Shown here: one piece after another, positions 17,324 through 27,012 of the stretch | Position numbering within the stretch: the first letter of the stretch is position 1 | Layout of the letters: each line of letters opens with the position of its first letter | NCBI GenBank assembly: GCA_049601915.1 | Contig: JBMYRB010000003.1 | Coordinates: 124,001-188,000, forward strand | From: UBA8079 sp049601915 | Lineage (GTDB): Bacteria; Pseudomonadota; Alphaproteobacteria; UBA6615 | Direction: 5' to 3' | Length of the DNA: 64,000 nucleotides | Made by a program: the position numbers and the translations under genes | The notes under the pieces: model-generated | Database searches by the model: none | What the model was told of the DNA's origin: nothing | The model's input: the letters and a program-made list of their open reading frames with translations, nothing else

Positions 17324-18483
17324 CGGTTCGCCTCGATGGTAACCGTCGCGCTGGCCTGCGCCGCGATGCCCTCGCTGCGTCCGGTGAACCCAAGGCCCTC
17401 CGTGGTTGTCGCCTTTACGGATATACGGTTGACGTCGACGGCCAATATATCGGCGATCCGCATGCGCATGGCGTCGCGGTGCGGGCCGATGCGCGGTTGC
17501 TCACAGATGATCGTCAGGTCGAGATGGACCAGCGCACCGCGGCGCTGACGCAATAGATCGGCAGCGTGGGTCAGGAACTGGCTCGAGTCCGCACCCTGCC
17601 ATTGAGAATCCGACGGCGGGAAGTGGGCGCCGATATCGCCATCGCCGATGGCGCCCAGCATGGCATCGGTCAGCGCATGAAGTGCGACATCGGCATCGGA
17701 GTGGCCGGCGAGCGCGCGGTCGTGCGGGATATCGACGCCGGCGAGGCGCACGTGATCGCCCGGGCCGAAGGCATGCACATCGAAGCCGGTACCGACGCGG
17801 GTTTCGTGGACACCATGCAGCCACGCGGCCGCGCGCGCCAAATCTTCGTCATGGGTGATCTTGATGTTCTGCTCCTCGCCTTCAACGACCGCAACACGCA
17901 GGCCCGCGGCCTCGGCAATGGACGCATCATCTGTAAAATGATCGGTGCCGGCTGCGCGTTCATAGGCCGACTTCAGGGCCTGAAAATCAAAACCCTGGGG
18001 CGTCTGCACCCGGAACAACCCGCCGCGATCGACCGTCTCGGCGACCGTATCCTTGTCGACCCGCTTGACCGTATCCGTCAGCGGCAGGGCGGGAACGGCA
18101 CCATCCGCAACGTCGAGCGCCCCGATTACGCGGTCGATCAGACCGTTCGAGGCGAGAGGGCGGGCGCCATCATGGATCAGCACCCGCTCTGGTGCGGTCC
18201 CCGATGCAATTGCCTCGAGACCGTTGCGTACGGAGTTTTGCCGGGTTTCCCCTCCAAGGATAGGTTCCCCGATTTTGAGGCCCTGGCTGGCATCGGCAAA
18301 TCGGCTGCGATCGTCGGGGTGAATGACGGCTCGCACGTCGCCGATGGCGGGGTGCGCAACGAATGTCTCGAATACATAACGAAGAATGCTGCGCCCATGC
18401 AGGTGCCGATACTGTTTGGGTACGTCCCCCGGCATGCGGGATCCGCGGCCGGCGGCGACGATGAGAGCTACGGTTTCGGGCAC
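17320..18483 (-). CDS. ispDF: Bifunctional IspD/IspF of the MEP isoprenoid pathway
   Basis: The 387-residue fusion carries an N-terminal MEP cytidylyltransferase (AAGRGSRMPGDVPKQY) and a C-terminal MEcPP synthase starting around residue 230 (GTGFDVHAFGPGDHVRL, then GHSDADVALHALTDAMLGA and GDIGAHFPPSD). It thus covers the third and fifth steps of the pathway. The fusion is typical of alphaproteobacteria and was useful for placing the organism. Confidence 0.97.
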   Translation of the reverse strand: MPETVALIVAAGRGSRMPGDVPKQYRHLHGRSILRYVFETFVAHPAIGDVRAVIHPDDRSRFADASQGLKIGEPILGGETRQNSVRNGLEAIASGTAPERVLIHDGARPLASNGLIDRVIGALDVADGAVPALPLTDTVKRVDKDTVAETVDRGGLFRVQTPQGFDFQALKSAYERAAGTDHFTDDASIAEAAGLRVAVVEGEEQNIKITHDEDLARAAAWLHGVHETRVGTGFDVHAFGPGDHVRLAGVDIPHDRALAGHSDADVALHALTDAMLGAIGDGDIGAHFPPSDSQWQGADSSQFLTHAADLLRQRRGALVHLDLTIICEQPRIGPHRDAMRMRIADILAVDVNRISVKATTTEGLGFTGRSEGIAAQASATVTIEANR

Positions 18484-18632
18484 GTTTGGCCACTCCAGGC
18501 GAATTCTGCGCGCACGTTAGTCGCACGCCTTTGGCTTGCCAAGGCATCGCATTGAAATCGGGTGTCGGGTAATTGTTCGGTTCGCCCGCGCGCGAGAGTG
18601 ACCGGCGCGGTCGAGGTAAGTATGATGTGACT

Positions 18633-19445
18633 ATGGGTGGATCAATCACATTGGGCCTTGCCGCACTCCTGACGCTGTTGCCCGCGGCGTTGCTGCCGTT
18701 TGGCCGCCGGGATGCGCTGGCACCGAGAGGCGGCTTGCTGTTCTGGCTGTTGCTGGCAGTCGCAACGGTCGGTCCGCTGGTCCTCGATATTTCCGTTGCC
18801 GGCGGGATTTGGCGGACAGGCTTCAGCGCGACGTTGTGGACAATCATCGCTGCGACGATGGTCATTTATATGCTGGTCTGCGGTTTGTCGCCCGCCGCGC
18901 GACGCCTGAGCGGCGTCTTGGTCCCATATCTCGTGTTGCTGGCGCTTGTCGCACTGGCCTGGTCGTCCGTGCCCGATCAACCGTTGTCAGGCAACCTTCT
19001 GACCGCATGGCTGCAGGTCCATATCGGCGTTTCGCTGGTGACGTATGCGTTGATCACTATAGCCGCCGTGGCGGCACTCGCGGTCTGGGTCAAGGAACGT
19101 ACTTTGCGTGCCCACAAGGTCTCTGGATGGACCGGGATTCTGCCGGCGGTCGCCGATGCTGAATATCTGCAGGTCAGGCTACTGGTGGCGGCCGAAGCCG
19201 TGCTGGGGGCGGGGCTTTTGACCGGTGTGGCGGCTCAGTTGTCTGCGTCTGGTGTGATCGTCGAACTTGATCATAAATCCGTCCTGTCGGTGGCGACATT
19301 CGTGATTATCGGGGCGCTTCTGCTACTTCATCGTGGCAGCGGGCTGCGCGGCCGCCGCGCGGCGCGGATCGTTCTGTTCGCCTACCTGTTGATCACCCTG
19401 GCGTTTCCGGGCGTTAAGTTCGTGACCGATGTGATCATCGGTTAG
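18633..19445 (+). CDS. CcsA/CcmC-like membrane protein (YpjD type)
   Basis: The 270-residue product is almost all membrane helix (about eight segments). The helix with VHIGVSLVTYALITIAAVAAL, and the C-terminal DHKSVLSVATFV and FAYLLITLAFPGVKFV, match the CcsA/HemX-like family, whose histidines handle haem in cytochrome c assembly; the YpjD subgroup has no firm function. The frame is open 20 codons upstream, but the ATG at 18633 follows GAGGTAAG at a normal distance. It is divergent from ispDF. Pairing with a signal-recognition gene, usual for ypjD, is not seen here. Confidence 0.75.
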   Translation: MGGSITLGLAALLTLLPAALLPFGRRDALAPRGGLLFWLLLAVATVGPLVLDISVAGGIWRTGFSATLWTIIAATMVIYMLVCGLSPAARRLSGVLVPYLVLLALVALAWSSVPDQPLSGNLLTAWLQVHIGVSLVTYALITIAAVAALAVWVKERTLRAHKVSGWTGILPAVADAEYLQVRLLVAAEAVLGAGLLTGVAAQLSASGVIVELDHKSVLSVATFVIIGALLLLHRGSGLRGRRAARIVLFAYLLITLAFPGVKFVTDVIIG

Positions 19446-19529
19446 GAAAGGTTCGATTTACTCTTGTTGCATTGCACAACCGAGACTATGGTGCTTAATC
19501 AGTAGTCAGTATATGCAAGTGCACGAAAA

Positions 19530-20537
19530 ATGAGCAATATTTCCTGCACCATCTCGGAACCTCTTGAAATCGGGCCTGTCCGGATCCCGAACCGGGTTGT
19601 TCTCGCCCCGATGTCGGGGGTGAGCGATCGGCCTTTTCGGCGTTTGGCGTCGCGCTTCGGCGCCGGTCTCGTGGTCTCCGAGATGGTTGCCAGCCGGCAG
19701 ATGCTCTTGAATACGCGCCAGTCATCCCAGCGGATGCTGTTCGACGAGAATACCGGCCCCGTCTCGATTCAACTGGCAGGCACCGAGCCGCAGATCATGG
19801 CTGATGCAGCCGTCCTGGCGGTCAAGCGCGGCGCGAACCTGGTCGATATCAACTTCGGCTGTCCGGCCAAGAAGATCGTCCGCAAGGCGTCGGGCTCGGC
19901 AATGATGCGGGATGTGCCGCTGGCAACCGAAATCATGCGCGCCGTGGTCGATGCGGTCGACGTGCCGGTGACCGTGAAAATGCGCACCGGCTGGGATGAC
20001 GACAGCCGCAATGCGCCCGAACTGGCGCGAATAGCCGAAGATCTCGGGGTCCGGTTGCTGACTGTTCACGGTCGCACTCGTTGCCAGTTCTATACCGGCA
20101 CGGCCGACTGGGACTTCATCGCGCAGGTTAAAGACAGTGTGTCCATTCCGTTGATCGCGAATGGAGATATCCGATCGATTGACGATGCTTACGCATGCCT
20201 TGAACGCTCGGGCGCCGATGCGGTGATGATCGGTCGTGCGGCCCAGGGGCGCCCCTGGTTTCCGGGCGATGTTGCGCATCACTTCGCGACCGGCGAAGTG
20301 CGCCCCGAACCCGATATTGCCGAGCGATGGCAGATCCTGCGCGAACATCTCGATGGGATGCTCACCCTTTATGGCGTGAGCACGGGCATCCGGAATGCGC
20401 GCAAGCACATCGGCTGGTACATCACGGGCATTCCGGGTACAGCTGAGTTTCGCAACATCGTCAATAACACCCTTGATGAGGGTGTGATCTTCGACGAAAT
20501 GCGACGCTTCCACGATCTGTCGCTGGAGTCCACATAA
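19530..20537 (+). CDS. dusB: tRNA-dihydrouridine synthase B
   Basis: This FMN enzyme reduces uridines in tRNA. The 335-residue protein has the Dus start (APMSGVSDRPFRRLA), the catalytic cysteine in DINFGCPAKKIVRKASGSA and MIGRAAQGRPW near the C-terminal side. Its stop overlaps the ntrB start by one base. A dusB-ntrB-ntrC operon is standard in alphaproteobacteria. Confidence 0.96.
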   Translation: MSNISCTISEPLEIGPVRIPNRVVLAPMSGVSDRPFRRLASRFGAGLVVSEMVASRQMLLNTRQSSQRMLFDENTGPVSIQLAGTEPQIMADAAVLAVKRGANLVDINFGCPAKKIVRKASGSAMMRDVPLATEIMRAVVDAVDVPVTVKMRTGWDDDSRNAPELARIAEDLGVRLLTVHGRTRCQFYTGTADWDFIAQVKDSVSIPLIANGDIRSIDDAYACLERSGADAVMIGRAAQGRPWFPGDVAHHFATGEVRPEPDIAERWQILREHLDGMLTLYGVSTGIRNARKHIGWYITGIPGTAEFRNIVNNTLDEGVIFDEMRRFHDLSLEST

Positions 20538-21667
20538 TGTCGGTTGCCGATGATCGGTCTCAGGATGCGGGCGCAGGGCTGTTTGCCGGCGTCGAACCGA
20601 TGTCGGTACTGAACTCTCTTTCCGATGCTGTCATTGCGGTGGGCGCGGACAATGACATTCGATATGTGAATTACGCTGCCGAGCAGATGTTCGGCATCGG
20701 GGCGCACAGCCTCGTGGGAAACTCACTGGATGTATTCATAACTTCAGACAACCCTCTGTTTTTCGTCATAGAAAAATCACGGCGCGCCGGCGCGAGTTAC
20801 GCGGAACGAGATGTCACGATCGAGGGCCCAAGACTGGACGAACGTGAAATGTCTGTCCAGGCGCAGCCTCTTTCCGAGACGGATGGCGTGGTGGTGATCA
20901 GTTTGCATGAACAGACGCTGGCTCGTCATATCGACCGGCAATTGGTACATCGCGGCGCGGCACGATCGGTAACGGCGATGGCGTCGATGCTGGCCCATGA
21001 GGTGAAAAACCCGCTGTCAGGTATTCGTGGCGCGGCGCAGTTGCTCGAAGACGATACCGACGACAGCGGCCGTGAGCTGACCAGGTTGATCTGTGATGAG
21101 GCGGATCGGATCGTCTCGCTGGTGAACCGGATGGAGGCTTTCTCCGATGAGCGATTACCCGAACGGACCGCGGTCAACATCCACGAAGTGCTCGATCGTG
21201 CGCAGCGTTCGGCCGAGAGCGGATTTGCCCGGAATATCCGATTCTTGCCGTTGTTCGACCCGTCCCTGCCGATGGTGTTCGGCAACCGGGATCAACTCAT
21301 CCAGGTTTTTCTCAACCTGGTAAAGAACGCCGCAGAGGCCGTCGATGAGAATGCCGGCGAAATCCGCATAGAAACCCGCTACCGCAATGGCTTGCGCCTC
21401 ACACTTCCGGGCACCGGCGAACGGGTTGATCTGCCGATCGAGATCACCGTTCGCGACAATGGTGCGGGCGTGCCGGCGGATATCCGTCCCTACCTGTTCG
21501 ACCCCTTCGTGACATCCAAGAAAAACGGTAGCGGACTGGGGTTGGCGCTCGTTGCCAAGCTTGTTGGCGATCATGGCGGGGTCATCGATCTAGAGAGTGA
21601 CAATACCGGGACCGCATTCAAAGTGATGCTGCCGGTCGACGAGACCGTCGAGGGAGCAAGCGCATGA
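20537..21667 (+). CDS. ntrB: Nitrogen regulation sensor kinase NtrB
   Basis: NtrB senses nitrogen status through PII and phosphorylates or dephosphorylates NtrC. The 376-residue soluble protein has a PAS domain (about 20-130), a dimerisation/phosphoacceptor helix with the histidine in LAHEVKNPLSGIRGAAQLL and an ATPase domain with DNGAGVPADI and SGLGLALV. No membrane segments are seen. It overlaps ntrC by four bases. Confidence 0.96.
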   Translation: MSVADDRSQDAGAGLFAGVEPMSVLNSLSDAVIAVGADNDIRYVNYAAEQMFGIGAHSLVGNSLDVFITSDNPLFFVIEKSRRAGASYAERDVTIEGPRLDEREMSVQAQPLSETDGVVVISLHEQTLARHIDRQLVHRGAARSVTAMASMLAHEVKNPLSGIRGAAQLLEDDTDDSGRELTRLICDEADRIVSLVNRMEAFSDERLPERTAVNIHEVLDRAQRSAESGFARNIRFLPLFDPSLPMVFGNRDQLIQVFLNLVKNAAEAVDENAGEIRIETRYRNGLRLTLPGTGERVDLPIEITVRDNGAGVPADIRPYLFDPFVTSKKNGSGLGLALVAKLVGDHGGVIDLESDNTGTAFKVMLPVDETVEGASA

Positions 21668-23112
21668 GCGCCGCGACAATTCTGATTGCCGACGATGACC
21701 GGAGCATCCGGACGGTTCTGGGTCAGGCCTTGGGGCGTCTGGGCCATGAAGTTCGTTCGACGGGAACCGCCGCCAACCTCTGGCGCTGGATCTCCGACGG
21801 CGAGGGCGATCTGGTGATCACGGATGTGGTCATGCCGGATGAAAACGGTCTGGACCTGATACCGCGCATCCGCAAGATCCGCCCGGACCTTCGTATTATC
21901 GTGATGAGCGCGCAAAACACCCTGCTGACGGCCGTTCGCGCGACTGAGCGCGGGGCATTCGAGTATCTGCCCAAGCCCTTCGATCTCAAGGAAGTGATCG
22001 AGGTCGTCCATCGTGCGTTGTCGGAAAGTCCGTCGCCGGCGGCAGCACCGGACTTTGGTCTGCCCGGCGAGGAGGAGGAACTCCCGCTGATCGGCCGATC
22101 AGCCGCGATGCAGGATATCTATCGGGTACTGGCACGCCTGATGAATACCGATCTCACGGTGATGGTGACCGGTGAATCCGGCACGGGCAAGGAACTTGTC
22201 GCCCGCGCGTTGCATGACTATGGAAAACGCAAGTTCGGTCCGTTCGTGGCGATTAATATGGCGGCGATCCCGCGCGAACTCATCGAGAGTGAACTGTTCG
22301 GTCATGAGAAAGGCGCGTTCACAGGGGCCACGAACCGTTATTCCGGGCGTTTCGAGCAGGCGGAGGGCGGTACGCTTTTCCTCGACGAGATCGGTGATAT
22401 GCCGATCGAGGCCCAGACTCGGCTCCTTCGGGTGCTTCAGGAGGGCGAGTATTCGACCGTCGGGGGCCGCACGCCGATCTCGACCAATGTGCGGATCATC
22501 GCCGCGACCCACCGTGACTTGCGCCTGGCCGTGCGCCAGGGCCTGTTCCGAGAAGATCTGTATTATCGCTTGAATGTGGTGCCGTTGCGTATTCCACCGC
22601 TACGCGAGCGGTCGGAGGATATACCGGAACTGGTCAGCCATTTTCTGGCCAACGCAGAGGTCGGGGATACGGCCCCCAAAAGCTTTGCTCCCGAAGCTAT
22701 GCAGCGTCTCCAGGGCTACCGGTGGCCAGGCAATGTTCGCGAGCTCGAGAACCTCGTGCAGCGATTGACCGCGCTGTACAGCCAGGATGTTATCAGTATC
22801 GAGACGGTGGAAGCTGAGTTGGCGCAATCCGCGCCGGGGTTGGCGCATGAAGCGGGTGGTGAAGAAGAATCTCTTTCGGATGCCGTCGAACGGCATCTAC
22901 GGACATATTTCTCGGCCCACCGGGATGGACTGCCGGCACCCGGCTTTTACGGACGCGTGTTGCATGAACTGGAACGTCCGCTGATCTCGCTGGCGCTCGA
23001 GGCAACCCGTGGCAATCAGCTCCGCGCAGCCGAAATGTTGGGCCTCAACCGAAACACATTACGTAAGAAAATCCGTGAGTTAGACATTGATGTTGTGCGG
23101 GGCGTAAAATAG
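21664..23112 (+). CDS. ntrC: Nitrogen regulation response regulator NtrC
   Basis: NtrC is a sigma54 activator. The 482-residue protein has a receiver domain (phosphoacceptor Asp in LVITDVVMPDENG), an AAA+ domain with Walker A GESGTGKE, the sigma54-contacting loop GAFTGA and Walker B GGTLFLDEIGD, and a Fis-type helix-turn-helix at the end (NQLRAAEMLGLNRNTLRKKI). All parts look functional. Confidence 0.97.
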   Translation: MSAATILIADDDRSIRTVLGQALGRLGHEVRSTGTAANLWRWISDGEGDLVITDVVMPDENGLDLIPRIRKIRPDLRIIVMSAQNTLLTAVRATERGAFEYLPKPFDLKEVIEVVHRALSESPSPAAAPDFGLPGEEEELPLIGRSAAMQDIYRVLARLMNTDLTVMVTGESGTGKELVARALHDYGKRKFGPFVAINMAAIPRELIESELFGHEKGAFTGATNRYSGRFEQAEGGTLFLDEIGDMPIEAQTRLLRVLQEGEYSTVGGRTPISTNVRIIAATHRDLRLAVRQGLFREDLYYRLNVVPLRIPPLRERSEDIPELVSHFLANAEVGDTAPKSFAPEAMQRLQGYRWPGNVRELENLVQRLTALYSQDVISIETVEAELAQSAPGLAHEAGGEEESLSDAVERHLRTYFSAHRDGLPAPGFYGRVLHELERPLISLALEATRGNQLRAAEMLGLNRNTLRKKIRELDIDVVRGVK

Positions 23113-23198
23113 GACATCGTGCGATTTCACCCGTTTGACCCCATATGGGTGCGACCCCTAACGGGTCTAAAGGAACCACGTGCACTATCGAGCATCGA

Positions 23199-25535
23199 AT
23201 GACCGATGAAGTAAGTCCCGGGAAGGCACACGGACAGGCCTTGCAGGTGACGTCCGAGCCGACCCCGGAATATGCGGGCGGTTCGGGCCGTCGGGACGCC
23301 GCGGCGATGCGGCGCGTGGCCATGTGGGCCGGGCGCGCAAACGTCGGGCGACGCTTCGCATTCGTGCTTATGGCCGTCGGTGTCACGGCAGCTGTCGCGA
23401 CGATCCTCACCCTGACGGGCAATAGTGATTTCGGGATGGGCGATTCCGCGCTCGATGTGCTGGTCGCGGTCGACCTAGTGCTTGTCTTGGCGCTCGGCGG
23501 CGTTGTCATTCAGGCACTGGTGCGCCTTTGGGGACAACGACGTGCGGGCCTTGCTGCGGCGCGCCTGCATGTGCGTCTTGTCGGTCTGTTCTCGATCGTG
23601 GCGATCGTCCCTGCGATCCTGGCTGTTGTTCTTGCGGCCCTGTTCTTCAATGTCACGATCCAGAATTGGTTTAGCGACAGAGTGCGCCAGGCAGTTGAGA
23701 GCTCGGTGCGGGTGTCGGAAGCCTATCTGAGCGAGCATGAACAGACTTTTCGCTCCGATGCGTTTGCGATGACCGAGGAGCTCAATCGTATCTGGCCCCA
23801 GATTGCGACGGACGGCCGACGCACCCAGCGCAGCCTCGACGTGCTGGCGGAGCGTCATTCCGTGCATGGTGCGCTGTTGCTCGACCGGTCGGGCCGTATT
23901 CTATCGGAAGCCGGGTTCACATCGTCTCTGACCTTTGATCTGCCGCCGGCCTGGGCCTACGGAGATTCGAGCAATGGCGAGCCGGTGGTCCTAGTGGCGG
24001 AAGGTCGCGACCGGGTGCGCGCTCTGATCGGGCTCGACGTTCGCCCGAAGGCGTTTTTGTATGTCGGTCGCTTCATCGACCCCAATGTCCTGGAGCTTCG
24101 CGAGACGACCCGACGCGCGGCAAATGACTACGCGTTGGTGGAAACCGAGTTGACCGATTTGCAGATTGAACTCGCGGCGATCTTCGTCATCGTGACGCTG
24201 TTACTGCTGATGACAGCGGTTGGGCTCGCCTTTGTTTTCGCCAATCGCTTGACCCGTCCGATCGCCAGCCTTGTGCACGCCGCGGAAATGGTGCGTTCGG
24301 GAAATTTGGGGGTGCGTCTCGCCGAGGCGAGCCGGTCTGACGACGAGATCGGCATGCTCACTCGTGCGTTCAATCGAATGACCCGCCAGCTTGATGAGCA
24401 ACGCAGCGAGCTGACCGAAGCCAACCGCCAGCTTGAAGACCGGCGACGGTTCACCGAGGCGGTCCTCGGTGGTGTGTCGGCGGGCGTGGTCGGCCTCGAT
24501 AGCACCGGTCGCGTCAGCTTGCCGAACCGTTCCGCGACAGCGTTGCTGGGGTTGCGGATGGACGAGCTGATGGGCCGTAAGCTCGGCGAATGTGTGCCGG
24601 AGCTGTCAGGCCTCATCGCACGCGCGATCGGTGACCCGGAGCGGCTCGTTGAGGACGAGGTCTCTATTCAAACCGGTGCGGATCGAAAGACCCTTCATGT
24701 CCGGATCGCTGCGGAGCATGACGCGCAGCAAAATGTGATTGGTTTCGTTGTCACATTCGACGACGTCACGGAACTCCAATCGGCACAACGCAAGGCGGCG
24801 TGGGCGGACGTTGCAAGGCGCATCGCGCATGAGATCAAGAATCCGTTGACTCCGATCCAGTTGTCGGCGGAACGACTGAAACGCAAGTATCTGGACGAGG
24901 TGAAGAGCGACCCGGATGTTTTTGCGCAATGCACCGACACGATTGTTCGTCAGGTTGGAGATATCGGCCGGATGGTCGATGAGTTCTCGGCGTTTGCGCG
25001 CATGCCCAACCCCGTCATGCAGCCGGTGGATTTGGTTAAGACCTGCCGCGAGGCCGTGTTTCTGCAGGATCAGGCGCGGGCGGATATCGCGTTTGAAATC
25101 GAGATGCCGGACCATGCGGTGTTGGCGAATTGCGATTCAGGGCTTCTCAGTCAGGCGCTTACCAACCTGTTGCAGAATGCGATCGACGCGATTGTTGGCC
25201 GCTCCGATGCGGGTGGGGATGCGGTGCATGAAGCAGGCTGGGTGCGGATGCAATTAACCGAAACGGGCAATACAGCATCGATCCTCGTCGAGGACAACGG
25301 ACGCGGGCTGCCCGTTGAGGAACGCGATCGTCTGACCGAACCCTATGTCACCACACGCTCCAAGGGGACGGGGCTGGGGCTGGCGATTGTCTCGCGAATC
25401 GTAGAACAACATGGTGGAAGCCTGATCCTCGAGGATCGGGGTCAGGATCTTCCCGGCGCACGCATTGTGTTGACCTTGCAGGTCGATTTGCCGCAATCGG
25501 GCGCCGAGGATGACGAACAGTCAACGGCGAGTTAG
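23199..25535 (+). CDS. ntrY: Membrane sensor kinase NtrY
   Basis: The 778-residue histidine kinase has two or three N-terminal membrane helices (about 45-125), a periplasmic region, a further helix near 345-370, HAMP, PAS, a phosphoacceptor histidine in RIAHEIKNPLTPIQLSAERL and an ATPase domain (SKGTGLGLAIVSRIV). NtrY/NtrX tunes nitrogen metabolism and redox responses. The frame is open 18 codons upstream; the ATG at 23199 is chosen because the longer version adds a tail with no family match. It lies 86 bases after ntrC. Confidence 0.93.
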   Translation: MTDEVSPGKAHGQALQVTSEPTPEYAGGSGRRDAAAMRRVAMWAGRANVGRRFAFVLMAVGVTAAVATILTLTGNSDFGMGDSALDVLVAVDLVLVLALGGVVIQALVRLWGQRRAGLAAARLHVRLVGLFSIVAIVPAILAVVLAALFFNVTIQNWFSDRVRQAVESSVRVSEAYLSEHEQTFRSDAFAMTEELNRIWPQIATDGRRTQRSLDVLAERHSVHGALLLDRSGRILSEAGFTSSLTFDLPPAWAYGDSSNGEPVVLVAEGRDRVRALIGLDVRPKAFLYVGRFIDPNVLELRETTRRAANDYALVETELTDLQIELAAIFVIVTLLLLMTAVGLAFVFANRLTRPIASLVHAAEMVRSGNLGVRLAEASRSDDEIGMLTRAFNRMTRQLDEQRSELTEANRQLEDRRRFTEAVLGGVSAGVVGLDSTGRVSLPNRSATALLGLRMDELMGRKLGECVPELSGLIARAIGDPERLVEDEVSIQTGADRKTLHVRIAAEHDAQQNVIGFVVTFDDVTELQSAQRKAAWADVARRIAHEIKNPLTPIQLSAERLKRKYLDEVKSDPDVFAQCTDTIVRQVGDIGRMVDEFSAFARMPNPVMQPVDLVKTCREAVFLQDQARADIAFEIEMPDHAVLANCDSGLLSQALTNLLQNAIDAIVGRSDAGGDAVHEAGWVRMQLTETGNTASILVEDNGRGLPVEERDRLTEPYVTTRSKGTGLGLAIVSRIVEQHGGSLILEDRGQDLPGARIVLTLQVDLPQSGAEDDEQSTAS

Positions 25536-25551
25536 GGACGATACGTCAGGC

Positions 25552-26952
25552 ATGGCTGAAGATATTCTCATAGTTGATGATGAAGACGATATTCGTCTTC
25601 TGATTTCTGGTGTGCTCGAAGATGAGGGGTACGAGTCCCGCGAAGCTGCGAATGCCGAGCAGGCAATCGAGCAAATCACCGCGCGGCGGCCGAGCCTGGT
25701 CGTGCTGGATATCTGGCTTGAGGACAGCCGGCTTGATGGGATGGAGCTGCTGCATCTCATCCGCCGCGAACACCCCAATGTGCCCGTCGTCATGATCAGC
25801 GGGCATGGTTCCGTCGAGACCGCGGTTCAGGCGATCAGGGTCGGGGCATATGATTATATCGAGAAGCCCTTCAAGACCGATCGGTTGATCACGATCGTCA
25901 GCCGCGCCATTGAAGCAGCGCATCTGCGACGTGAAAACCGTGAACTTCGCCTTCGCGCGGGACCTGAAACGGAAATGGTGGGTGATTCACCCAGTATCGT
26001 CGCTTTGCGTCAGGGGATCGAGAAGGTGGCGCCCACCGGCAGTCGGGTGCTGATTAACGGGCCGGCCGGTGCCGGCAAGGAAGTCGCGGCGCGCATGCTG
26101 CACGCGAGTTCGCGGCGGGCCGATCAGCCGTTCGTCGTCGTGAATTGTGCGTCTATGGCACCGGAGCGGATGGAGATTGAACTGTTTGGCGTTGAGTCGG
26201 GCCGTGCCAGCGAGGCGGAGGGTCGCAAGATCGGCTTGTTCGAACAGGCCCATAACGGAACACTGTTGCTCGACGAGGTCGGCGATATGCCGATCGAGAC
26301 ACAAGGAAAGATCGTGCGTGTTCTGCAGGATCAGACATTTGAGCGCGTCGGCGGTGGCCAGCGGATAAAAGTGGATGTGCGTGTGGTGGCGACGACCACC
26401 CGTGACCTGCTCGAGGAAATAGAATCGGGCGTGTTCCGGGAAGATTTCTATTACCGCTTGAATGTTGTGCCGTTCGAGGTTCCGAATCTAACCGAACGTC
26501 GCGAGGACATTCCGAAGCTGGCCGAGCACTTTATGCGCCGTGCCTCGGAACAGGCAGGGATGCCACCGCGGCGCATCGGGCCCGACGCGATGACCGCGTT
26601 GCAGGCGCATAATTGGCCCGGCAATGTCCGCCAGCTTCGGAATGTGATCGAGTGGCTGCTGATCATGTCATCGAATGACGACAGCGATTCAATCCGCCCC
26701 GAAATGCTGCCGCCGGAGATCATGGAAAAAACGCCGACAGCGCTCCAAAGCTCATCGAATACGGAGTTTTTGGGCTTGCCGCTGCGCGACGCGCGTGAGG
26801 AGTTCGAACGTCAGTATCTTGAGGCTCAGGTCAACAGGTTCGGCGGTAATATCTCGAAGACGGCGACTTTTATCGGTATGGAGCGTTCAGCACTGCATCG
26901 CAAATTAAAGTCGCTTGGCGTAAAAGGGCCTACCGTTCGGGGTATGGAGTAG
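25552..26952 (+). CDS. ntrX: Response regulator NtrX
   Basis: The 466-residue partner of NtrY has a receiver domain (Asp in VVLDIWLEDSRLDG), an AAA+ domain with a variant Walker A (GPAGAGKE) and Walker B (GTLLLDEVGD), and a Fis-type C-terminal DNA-binding domain (ISKTATFIGMERSALHRKLKS). The sigma54-contacting GAFTGA loop found in NtrC is missing and replaced by GVESGRASEAEGRKIG, a known trait of NtrX, which suggests it does not act as a classical sigma54 activator. Start: MAEDILIVDDE; an ATG 14 codons upstream overlaps ntrY. Confidence 0.95.
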   Translation: MAEDILIVDDEDDIRLLISGVLEDEGYESREAANAEQAIEQITARRPSLVVLDIWLEDSRLDGMELLHLIRREHPNVPVVMISGHGSVETAVQAIRVGAYDYIEKPFKTDRLITIVSRAIEAAHLRRENRELRLRAGPETEMVGDSPSIVALRQGIEKVAPTGSRVLINGPAGAGKEVAARMLHASSRRADQPFVVVNCASMAPERMEIELFGVESGRASEAEGRKIGLFEQAHNGTLLLDEVGDMPIETQGKIVRVLQDQTFERVGGGQRIKVDVRVVATTTRDLLEEIESGVFREDFYYRLNVVPFEVPNLTERREDIPKLAEHFMRRASEQAGMPPRRIGPDAMTALQAHNWPGNVRQLRNVIEWLLIMSSNDDSDSIRPEMLPPEIMEKTPTALQSSSNTEFLGLPLRDAREEFERQYLEAQVNRFGGNISKTATFIGMERSALHRKLKSLGVKGPTVRGME

Positions 26953-27012
26953 TCGGACGATCGAACTGTTGAGTGCTGCGTCTCCGGACGCTGCTGGTTT
27001 CAGGGGATTCCC

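Noticed and set aside
17566..18555. 329-codon ORF opposite ispDF
   Set aside because: IspD and IspF motifs fix the coding strand; the other strand is a shadow.
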